DNA of 64,000 nucleotides from NCBI GenBank assembly GCA_017607445.1, contig JAEVHH010000002.1, positions 7,160,001-7,224,000 of the forward strand. Reading direction: 5' to 3'. A program made the translations under genes and the position numbers. Position 1 is the first letter of the stretch. Every line of letters begins with the position of its first letter. Of this stretch, positions 1 to 9,280 are shown piece by piece. The notes under the pieces were generated by a model that saw only the letters and a list, made by a program, of their open reading frames with translations, made no database searches and was not told the DNA's origin. The stretch is from Histoplasma ohiense (lineage: Eukaryota; Ascomycota; Eurotiomycetes; Onygenales; Ajellomycetaceae).

Positions 1-717
1 CTGAAGCTCCACTTCGGTAAATGGTTGTTCCGCTCCTACACTTCTTCGGTTCTTATCCAATAAGCTCCGGGCCGTGCCGCAGGTTTACCCACTAGTTATG
101 AGTCCATTGAATGAATTCTTTTGAATGATAGGATGCTATCTTCACCCATCTTGGAGAGAATCGAGAACTTGAATCCAGGGCTGCATAGTCTCATAAACTT
201 CATATTGATGGATTCTTGTGATAGGAAACTGCCTGAAGAAGCATCTAGTACCCACATCTTGACAATAGAAGTTAGAGATTATTGTGCAATTCTTGAAGCC
301 ATCAAAGGTCAGTGAAGAGAAGAAAAGGAGTGGGGAAAATTAGTTGCAAGAATGAGCGAATGCCTATAATCAAGTGATCAAATACAATATTGGAGGGTTG
401 AATGATGAAGAAGATACCCTCTTTTGATCTCCAAACATCATTGGCGCGAAAGTGAAGGCATGGACAGCTGTTTGTCCTCTGCCCATTACTGTTATGAACC
501 TGCAGCACAACTCTGAGATCCGTTGGTTAAGAAGTAGGAAAGCTGGGAAGCACCCTAGAGTCAAGAACAGAGAATCAGCTTGAGCCTTTCAACGAAGGGC
601 GGATTATTAGATGGAGCGAAACGAAGTCTCAACTCTTTTCCAAAGCCTATTGCCAAGAGGCCCTAAAACCAAATAGGGAAATCCGGATTAACTAAACTTT
701 CCTTCATGGTAGTTAAC
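1..717. other. Gene-poor left edge
   Basis: No supportable gene. Only short frames that look like chance occur on either strand, and I see no recognisable motif, tRNA or repeat before the small dispersed element that starts at 718. Confidence 0.5.
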
Positions 718-783
718 TGTTTCGCCTCGACTTCCAGCATGGCGCTGGTGGTGATCGCGCTCTTTTGTCCCAGTGACCTAACA
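718..783 (+). mobile_element. Mini solo-LTR-like dispersed element, copy A
   Basis: A 66-bp copy of a family found four times here. It begins TGTT and ends CTAACA, so it has TG..CA termini. It is flanked by TTAAC (713-717) and GTAAC (784-788), an imperfect 5-bp duplication (4/5). The core CCAGCATGGCGCTGG (734-748) can fold into a short hairpin. The 5' G-rich part seen in the copies at 2696 and 61485 has diverged. No protein coding is expected. Confidence 0.55.
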
Positions 784-1142
784 GTAACTGTTATGGGTTA
801 CCAAACCATGTGAATCTCGCAACTCCATGTGGCGAATGTCAAAACTGCAGTACAAACCTAATTGAGAACAAAAATCGGGAATAAGCTCAAAAGTTGCCTG
901 GCGCCACGACGTCATCGAAGAAATATCCTCTGGCCTAGGGAACCGATGAAAACATACGCAGAGAAACATGTCGGTAACGAAACCAATCTCCTCACGAGAC
1001 AAAACCATTCTGCATCTTTTCAATACATTTGTAGTACCAGTAGATCTAATCACAACCCCTTCCCCTTCTCCCCCCATACAAAAAACAAGCATGACGGCTA
1101 CAAATTAGCCCTGGAGCCCTCATGGGTCCGGGATGAGCGTCA

Positions 1143-1640
1143 TTATTTTGCCCACGGATAGAAAGTGTCCGTGAAAAGTCGCATCTGTCGCACAAAGTTC
1201 TGCTCTTCGGCTGGATTCGAGATGCGATTGACTTTACTGTTCAGAGATTTAGTCGAATTTCTCAAATTTGAGCGTGATATCCATACAATGTATGTATCAT
1301 TCTTAGCTCGGTGAACACGGTGAACTTCGTGCTCTACTCTCTCAAAGTCTGGATCACTGAGCATATCCTTTTCAATATCCAGAACTATATGAAATGACCT
1401 CTGTTTCATCTCTGGGGGTTGGAGAGGTTCGATATGCGAGTGATGGATTTTTTGCGTGAGTTCATCGACAGGGCGTCCAGCAGATGCTAGATATGCCATG
1501 ATAGCACGGTCAAACTTCTGTTGGGTTACGACCATCGAATTCGTTCACACGAAGTCGTAAAATGACGCGCTTGGGATGTTTGGGAAAACCTTCGAAAGTT
1601 GGCCCAGCATCTACTGTTGATTCTCCAGATGTCTCCGACA
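1143..1640 (-). pseudogene. Hypothetical gene or relic in two frames
   Basis: Read on the minus strand, an ATG at 1640 opens a frame beginning MSETSGESTVDAGPTFEGF that runs about 40 codons and closes near 1510. The adjoining frame from 1535 continues for 130 codons to a stop at 1143 (ending TDTFYPWAK). The two segments overlap and look like one product broken by a frameshift, or joined by a very short intron of about 35 bp (a GT near 1555, an AG near 1520). The composition is protein-like: mixed charged and hydrophobic residues, no low complexity. I do not recognise the family. It could also be a young small gene. Confidence 0.35.
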
Positions 1641-2695
1641 TAGTAACTGCTCGTTTGGCTAAGGTATAAGATATGGATGGAGAAAGGATAATTCATCTAT
1701 CTGGCTATTCAGCCATTTCAGCGGTGAAAGCTGACTAATACTGAGATGCTAGATTGCGTCCGAAAACAAATCTACTATAAGGTGACCCTGTACAGGTTAC
1801 CCAGCCTCTTCCATCGAATATGTGCGATCAGCTGTGTCACCATTACCAGGCTTGAGACCACCTCTATGCCTATGATTACCAGCGATGCCACGCAGAATTC
1901 GCCCGCCCAAACCAGACGTTGTGTGTTCCTCCGAGCGGATATCTTAGAGATCTTCCAAGAGTCCTTGATGTTCAAGACTAGGACCTTCCTGGGTTATGCC
2001 CTGTTTGTGCAGGCGTTTCTCCTCCGAGCTCTCAGCACTCTCAGTAACGAATCAGCTGTACTGTCCAATGAGTCAGTATTTCACAACCAGATCCTTTCCA
2101 GCATTTTTCTAATCAAAGAACTAGGAGACTGTTGACTGTGTTCCTGTCGCAGAGTCTAGCAACATGGGGAGAATCCTTAGCCTGAATATGTTCTCTGGTG
2201 TACTGTGTTTCCCAGGTTGCTTTGGATCAATCCTTCTCGGGATATAGAGTTTATAAGCGGTTCGTACCGACGGTATATAGTTGGATATGCCTTATTATCC
2301 TGTACGTCCAGAGAATATGAAGAAACATGTGGATGACTTGTGGCTCGGCTGTACATCATTTTCCTCCATGCCCAGCACGAGGATAAAGTTGTTTCCGTGG
2401 AGGGAATTTACTGATGATGGATTAGCTTGAGAGGTGAAAGGAGACTTTAGCTCTTCGGGGGAATACTATTCAGCAAACTTTTATTACATCACAGTTTGGT
2501 GCTGTAATGCATACTTTCAATGATAATTTTCCCTTGACCAATTATCTTGGCACAGTGAAAACTGGATCTAAACCAGGGTGGTATTGATTTCCAAAACAGA
2601 CAATGCTTGGCTTACTAAACCTGCCAGAGTGCGTTGTAATTTACGAACTTTTTAGTTTGCATCACGGTCAATTTAGTGTAGCTCTCAGCTGATGA
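1641..2695. other. Intergenic, no supported gene
   Basis: A 129-codon frame at 1746-2135 has no recognisable motif and may be chance. The stretch contains short AT-rich tracts and no clear repeat. It ends at the second copy of the small dispersed element. Confidence 0.4.
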
Positions 2696-2766
2696 TGTTG
2701 GGGGTTTGGATTACTACCGGCATGGCGCTGGTGGTGATTGAGCTATTTTGCCCCAGTGGCCTAACA
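2696..2766 (+). mobile_element. Mini solo-LTR-like dispersed element, copy B
   Basis: A 71-bp copy starting TGTTGGGGGTTTGG and ending CAGTGGCCTAACA. The flanks are GATGA (2691-2695) and GATGC (2767-2771), matching at 4/5. The core ATGGCGCTGGTGGTGATTGAG is nearly identical to the other three copies. It lies in the same orientation as copy A, 1.9 kb away. The outer flanks of A and B do not match, so they look like separate insertions rather than two LTRs of one element. Confidence 0.6.
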
Positions 2767-3200
2767 GATGCAGTCTCTATAGAAAGTCATATATATATCC
2801 CCATGAGTACCTTGTTCCAGCTCTCTAGGGTGATGTGGAACAAAGAGCCACAGGTGAGTGTGGCGCACAAAAAAAACACTTGGTGGGAGAGAGAATAACA
2901 CACTCTGCTGATGATAGAACACATTGCCTCAGTTGAGAACACCCACATTGAACCAGAAAAGTGGGTGGTGCAGGAGTGAGCCCTAGCTCTCACTCAACTG
3001 CAAAGTCATTTAGCCAAGCAAATCACTACCAGTGCGCTACATGAATTCAACACTATTACCACTTCACTTTCCTAGCCCATCACCTACTTCAACACATAGA
3101 GTGTGATTACAGAATGGCATCAGTAAAAAAGTGTCTGAGCAATGATGAAGCATGATCACCGCGCGACAATCACAAGAAAACTTTCGTTGAACATCAGTAA

Positions 3201-4191
3201 GTGAATTCAGTTGGATTTAAAAAAAAATCTCGGACAGCAAAGCAAGCTGCCAACCAGGTTAGTGACCGTATTGCAGTGATGTATATCTGGCCAAGATGGC
3301 ACTCCAAGGACTCGAGTTCAACCCCGGCGCCACAAATAAGGGAGCCATCATTAGTGATGAATATGCCAGCAACACAGGTGGCAGTGCCAAATCAACTGAA
3401 ATGAAATGCTGGTGAGCGAGTTGCCGAAGTGTCAGCACAGCAAATGGATAACAAAAGGCAAGTGGTGGAGCCTTCCGCATCACTACAGGCATGTTGATGT
3501 CATATGGAGAACCCCATTGCAGAATTATCCAGCCATCTGCGGGACGTGGAGGGTGGAGCTGAAAGCAATCCGGGGACTCTCTGAAGAAGCTGCCATGACT
3601 GAAGTGTTTCCATCCACCTCAGAACAAGATGATCAGGGGCAGGCCAGCAGCATTTCCATTGAACCAGAAATAGCCAATCACCCCCTCATCATTGTGTCTG
3701 CAGGATGGGAACAACAGCGGAAACCCACTCTTGGCGGAATCCACAAGATACAAAGGGCCAAGCCGACACAGCGAGATGTGAATCGAGCGGCCTACTGGGT
3801 GGATGCAATCAATGAAAAGCTTGAAAGCAGATCAGACACTGAGCAGCCCGGGCCTGTAGATGATCCACCAACCACAGAGTCACCACCCATTGAGCCCATA
3901 GTGGCGGCTTCATTTGTGGAGCTGACACAGCCAGAAACAAGGGAGGAGGGTGCAGATATTCGATTTAACGTGACCACCGAGGATGTCAAACTCGACCAAA
4001 GCAACGGCTGGACAGGTGGAGGTAGCCGAGTGGCCAGGGAACACCACGGCCGGTCACCCAATACAACTTCAGAAAATTGGCTGCAAGCTCGCTCACGGAC
4101 CCTGATGGGGACAGTACCAAGGTCGCTGACAGGGAAGCTTGGGCGCGCACGATTCTGCTTCCGTCAAGTTCTAATACAGTTTACAAGTTGA
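3201..4191 (+). pseudogene. Degenerate coding region, possibly retroelement-derived
   Basis: A 261-codon frame (3406-4191) is preceded immediately by a 67-codon frame (3201-3404) in another phase. Around 3310-3480 protein-like sequence switches between frames, which suggests frameshift decay. The larger frame has an acidic and proline-rich middle (PPTTESPPIEPI) and no catalytic motif I can name. A purine-rich stretch follows directly (4192-4221), and the area lies among small dispersed elements. A gag-like relic of an LTR element is one possible reading, but no reverse transcriptase, integrase or protease is visible nearby. An orphan gene is the alternative. Confidence 0.3.
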
Positions 4192-5221
4192 TTAAGAAAG
4201 AAAAGAAGAAGAAAAAGAAATTAGAAGAATATTGAAGATTGCATTATAATGAAGCACAGAGTGGAATATCATTAGAGGTTTCACAATTTTGGGATGGAAT
4301 TGTGAGAACGAGGATTTTTGGAGGAGCTCGTGAGCATGTGAGCAGGCGATAGGGGTTGGTTGCGTAAGCTAACTACTAACAAAGTGTCTTCTCTACTTTA
4401 TTTTCAAGATATTATTATTTAAATAATAGAGTTATCATCTTATCAGCAGCAGCAGCAGCAGCAGCAGCAGATTGACCATTGAAGCTATTGAAGATCGTAT
4501 CTTGATGTTCAATAAGATATATAAAAAGATGATGACAACACTGCCACTGTCACACTCTTAAACCAAGCTTTTGAAACAGATAAATATATATCTTGATGAC
4601 CTGTTAAATACATCAAAATCTCATTCTTGCAAGGCATTTGAATAGTGCAATTTGATAATTACACGGATTTAACAAAATCCAATTAGTACTTGACAACTAG
4701 GCGCAAAGAAACTGTTTGTTCGTGCGTGGGGTGTTGCAACATCCGTCTCATGGGAAATAATGGCGCTCCATGGATCATCGACAATGCTTGCGGCCTGCAG
4801 CCTGCAACCGGGATTAGCCGCATATTTCCCATATAGCCAAGCACTGTTGTTCCTCCCATGTCTTCGTAGGAAAGATCCAGCCCTGTCGCTTAATAGGGCA
4901 GTCCGATGATATCCAGGTCAGAGGCATAATCATCCATCCACCTGACTGAGAAGAATATTCCAACAATGTCGGCTCGCACTGTGTCAGACCGTTATCCTCG
5001 TTGTCTGGCATCGTGGCTGTCGGTCGTTAATCAGGAAAAGGAAGATAATTGTTTGCTTGTGGCTCGATGATGAGTCGTTCACTTCACTTAGGTAAGCTCT
5101 GTCAACCCTAATTCTGGTGGTTGCCAAAAAAAAAGTTAAGGTTCCAATCAACTCGTCAAAGGTCGCGTATCGCAAGTTCAAAGGACCACACTTGCTCAAT
5201 TGCTGACTAGCGATAACAGAC
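4192..5221. other. Intergenic with purine tract and CAG repeat
   Basis: A purine-rich stretch occupies 4192-4221 and a run of nine CAG units 4444-4470. The rest is AT-rich and without a supported gene. The last few hundred bases should hold the ILV1 promoter and leader, but I cannot place specific sites. Confidence 0.45.
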
Positions 5222-7070
5222 GTGTCTCCCATGTTGTATAACATGGCAGAAACACCTTTGACAAATGGCAGTGGCTCGCCACGCACGCCCAGACTGAGCT
5301 CTCTTGCGATGACTGAATACTCCGCATATCCTTCCCCGCCTAATGAGAGGCAGGGCCTGCCTCCGGACTGGGAAATCCCAGAGGCTTTCCTACTTCCAAA
5401 TGGATATCCAGACGTAAGCTCCACGTCCCCATTGTAATGGATGAACTATCCCTCTTTAACATTTATTGTTTACCTCTAGTACTTGCGGTTGATTCTTACC
5501 TCCCGCGTCTACGATGTTGTCAAAGAAACACCTCTAACTCACGCTGTAAACATGAGCAACCGTTTGGAGTGCAAAGTATTTTTGAAAAGAGAGGATCTAC
5601 TTCCCGTCTTTAGTTTTAAGCTTCGAGGCGCCTACAACAAGATGGCCCATTTGAGCCCGGAACGAATGTGGAAGGGTGTTATCGCATGCTCTGCAGGTAG
5701 GTCTGCGTCGCACAGCCCCCGTTTTCGTGTGCTGTTTCGATGTCTTCCCTACTCACTTTGACGACCTAGGAAACCATGCCCAGGGTGTTGCGTACTCTGC
5801 ACGAACATTGAAAATCCCCGCTACCATCGTGATGCCGTCAGGTACCCCTGCCATCAAGCACCGAAATGTCGCAAGATTAGGTGGGACAGTTGTACTGCAT
5901 GGTCGTGATTTCGATGCAGCAAAGCAGGAAGCTGCCAGACTTTCCAAACTACACGATCTTACGAACATCCCCCCCTTTGATGACCCGTATGTGATTGCTG
6001 GGCAAGGCACCTGCGGAATGGAGCTGCTGCGACAATCCAACATACAGAATCTCGAAGCTGTGTTTTGCTGTGTAGGTGGAGGGGGCTTAATCGCTGGTAT
6101 CGGAGTTTACATCAAGCGAATTGCACCACATGTCAAACTCATTGGGGTAGAAACGCACGATGCGAACGCAATGGCAGAGTCTCTAGCGAACGGTGAGAGG
6201 GTTACTTTGAATGAAGTCGGATTATTTGCAGACGGCGCGGCCGTGCGGGCCGTTGGCGAAGAAACCTTCCGGTTATGCAGAGAGGTTGTCGATGATATCA
6301 TTCAGGTTTCGACCGATGAGGCATGCGCAGCCATCAAGGACATCTTTGAAGACACGAGGTCAGTGGTGGAGCCGGCTGGCGCTCTCTCACTTGCCGGTCT
6401 GAAAAAATATGTCGCGATGAATCCATCGCCGAATCCGAACCGAGAGCTTGTGGCCGTGACATCTGGAGCGAATATGAACTTCGACAGATTACGTTTTGTA
6501 GCTGAACGTGCTACGTTGGGTGAGCGGAAGGAGGCGCTGCTGAGTGTCACCATTCCCGAGCGCCCAGGCTCATTCGCGAAGCTGCTCGAGATCGTGACTC
6601 CGCATGATGTCACGGAGTTCAGCTATCGCTGCTCTGGCAGTGAATATGCTGTGGTGCTCATGGGCATATCATTAGCCACTTCGACCGGGACAGAGGATTT
6701 GAGCGTTATAGTAAATCAGTTAGTAAAGAATGGGATGAGAGCGTATGATCTAAGTGACGATGAGCTCGCAAAGACACATATCCGGTATCTTGCTGGTGGA
6801 CGGAATAACGTCGAGGATGAAAGACTCTTCATGTTTGAATTCCCCGAACGCCCTGGAGCTTTGGCAAAATTCCTCACAACTCTCAGACCCCATCAAAATA
6901 TCTCATTATTCCACTATCGCAATTATGGAAGTGATGTGGCCAAGGTCCTTGCTGGCATTCAGTGCCCAGTCACAGAGAAGGCTGAGCTCGAGGGTTTCTT
7001 GCACGATTTAGGATACCCAGTCACTGAGTGCACAGATTCGCCCGTTTACGAGATGTTTCTACGAGAGTGA
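5222..7070 (+). CDS. ILV1: Threonine dehydratase (threonine deaminase), biosynthetic, mitochondrial
   Basis: It deaminates threonine to 2-oxobutanoate, the first committed step of isoleucine synthesis, normally in the mitochondrion. Exons are 5222-5413, 5480-5696 and 5770-7070, giving 569 residues (yeast Ilv1 has 576). Near the N-terminus YLRLILTSRVYDV and KREDLLPVFSFKLRGAYN mark the PLP fold; Lys111 in SFKLRGAYN is the expected Schiff-base lysine. SAGNHAQGVA and the glycine loop CVGGGGLIAG bind cofactor. The C-terminal third carries two ACT-like regulatory repeats, each starting with a PERPG(S/A)(F/L)AK motif, consistent with isoleucine feedback inhibition and valine activation. The start is the first ATG of exon 1. 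An upstream ATG or exon carrying a longer targeting peptide cannot be excluded, because this N-terminus is not strongly presequence-like. Confidence 0.95.
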
Positions 7071-8020
7071 TGGATCATTTGTAGGTGTTTCGTCTGTCTT
7101 TGATAGCCATTCTTAAGTCTTGTTGCAGTTTTAGTTCTTGACCTGCAGCTCCCGGATTTCTCTTTGTTATTCTTTGCTTGCAACGCTTTTTACTGTATGC
7201 TGGCGTTTTGCTCTATTTACATACCAATTGGGTGTAAAGGCGTTCGAAGATTTGCGACTTGTGGAATCCGATGCCTTACGTATTCAGCGTCATCTTACCG
7301 AGGCATTGTAGATAAATAGAGTCAATGGTACATGTACATACGGGGAATTAACTAAGCTTTTTAAAGATTTACCTTCCTGTTATTCAAAAGCAAATACACA
7401 TTTCGCGTACGACTTTCGGCTCCCTGTCCGTTGCGGTTTGGCGCAGGTCTTCACGTCGAACTAGGCTACCCGGTTCGTGGTCAGAAAGTGGGCGCTTCAA
7501 GTGCTCTATTCATGTATCTGCCTCATTCATCCGAAGAACTGCATTGAAATGTTTGGCAATCTTGAAGCTCTCCTCTAGTGACTGATCTAAGTGATGTGAT
7601 CCTTATAATGAATAATAAGCTTTCTCACTGAGAGCCAAACTGCTAGAGTAGAATACATCTGAAATCAATGAGGGATACATATGAAATAGAGAGACAGATT
7701 AAGTTTTCCTGAGAGAGTCTCTGCAGTGAATGTCTTATCAATCTTTGAGGAGCTATTGATTGAGTTCAGACATGTTAAAGAAATTGAATGAAGAGAACCA
7801 ACAGTAATCCAATGTAAGAGTACATTAAGTCTGCAGCTCTTCTCTTTGGTTATATGATCAAATGATACTGTTGGAATAAGATTCAGGTGGGTTGTTGCAA
7901 AAGACAGAAGGGTTTGTTTGGTATTTCCCGGGATTTTAAGAGTGTCAAAAGACTTTCAAATACCACTTCACATAGATTTGTGAGATAAGATACTGAACAT
8001 TCTACTTTACAGCATGAGTA
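7071..8020. other. ILV1 3' flank and AT-rich intergenic region
   Basis: It contains the ILV1 3' region and then AT-rich sequence without a supported gene. I looked for upstream parts of the AAA ATPase relic here and found none I could align by eye. Confidence 0.4.
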
Positions 8021-8901
8021 GCAAGACAAAGGCTGTCCTCTCATCACTGGCAAAAGCTCGCCTGGGTCTGATACCAGCTGTATCATTGATGAAAAATGCC
8101 GTGGGCCCAATGTTCTTTTGCAGTACGTTGACAACCACCCGTTGTGACATACATAATCCTTGTATCTGAATTTGTTCTAGTGGTCCGCCGGGTGCTGGAA
8201 AGGCATTCACTGTTGAGGCAACTTCGCAGCAATTCAACCTTCCTCTCTATTCTGTATGCCTTGCCCATTGTCTTAACCATGCGCTTGCTAACATGCCAAG
8301 ATATTTGCTGAAGACCTTGTCGCTTACGCCGATTCCACTGTGTTTGGGCAAAGGCTCGAAAACATATTCAAGATTGTCAAGCACTTCGACGCCGTTCTTC
8401 TCTTGGATGAAGTCAGATGCGATCATGAAGCAGCGCAAACCTTACTAGGATACCCCGTAATCGTCTTGTGGCCGTTTTTCTCCGAAAACTCGAGTATAAT
8501 ATTACCAGGGTATCCTTTCTTGACAACGAATCGGATGATACGCAGCGTAGATTTCGACCAGGCAATCTTGAGCAGGGTCCATTTGACCATCAAATATGAG
8601 GGTTTGACAACGGAGTTTCGCCGGGAGGTCTTCCTATCTAGAACACACACGGCCCATGGCCTTCCAGTTGTGGGAATAGAAGAGTTGCAACAGTTGGACA
8701 AGTTTTCTCTAAACGGAAGAGGTGTTAGTCTCCAGCGACACTAGATATTATTCACTGGTTGACAGTGACTAGGTCAAGGCTTTTGTTTCCAATGCACACG
8801 CACTTGCCATGGTCGAGGAAGCGCTAGTGACCTATAGAAATCTGGAGATGGCTGCGGAAAATTTAGTCAAGCGCCGCTGGAACCTTATGTGGGACGTCTA
8901 A
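8021..8901 (+). pseudogene. AAA+ ATPase pseudogene (fungal AAA family)
   Basis: Relic of an AAA+ ATPase C-terminal core. The Walker A region reads HGPPGAGKAFTVEA (about 8180-8220), with Ala where the family has Thr after the lysine. Walker B reads AVLLLDE (about 8391-8411), followed later by FLTTNRM (sensor 1 region), SRVHLTIKY, and HGLPVVGIEELQQLDKFSLNGR. Plausible introns survive at 8123-8180 and 8254-8300. Past Walker B the gene is broken: an extra base near 8413 shifts the frame, an in-frame TAG follows at 8446-8448, and at least two further frame changes lie before LTTNR. After NGR a probable intron (about 8712-8772) leads to an open tail ending with TAA at 8901. The N-terminal half is not found upstream. 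It cannot make a working ATPase as it stands. Confidence 0.8.
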
Positions 8902-9280
8902 GTGGTTGTATTAGCATGTCGGCAGCTGAGGCATACGCCGTATATGTGCGGTGCGCTAGTCCGTGATAGGCAGCCTAGGGCCAACACCTTAGTGCGGGTT
9001 TCTTACATAAATGAAAAGAATGAGAAATGAAGATGAAAGTAATCATAATTGGGAAGATAAGCTTCTTGATTCTAAGAGTAATAAGTGTGTTTAAATACAT
9101 TTTCTCATAGCTTGATAGATCTGATAGATTCTGTATTTCCTGAGTGATCAATTGATAGTCTTGATAGACCCTGAGCTATCAATCATGTGACCGGCCCTTC
9201 TTCTCCCGGCTCGTCCGTTCTTGATCTCAGGGGTGTCATTAGTACGGCTAGTTTCAATTTTTTGGCCTTCATTCGCTAAT
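8902..9280. other. Intergenic, AT-rich
   Basis: No gene or recognisable element. It separates the ATPase pseudogene from the DUF6604 gene and would contain that gene's promoter. Confidence 0.4.

Noticed and set aside
718..2766. Copies A and B as the two LTRs of one 2-kb element
   Set aside because: The outer flanks (TTAAC and GATGC) do not match, while each copy has its own near-matching duplication, so two separate insertions fit better.
4984..5424. 146-codon minus-strand frame over the ILV1 start
   Set aside because: It is antisense to ILV1 exon 1 and its upstream region and has no independent support.
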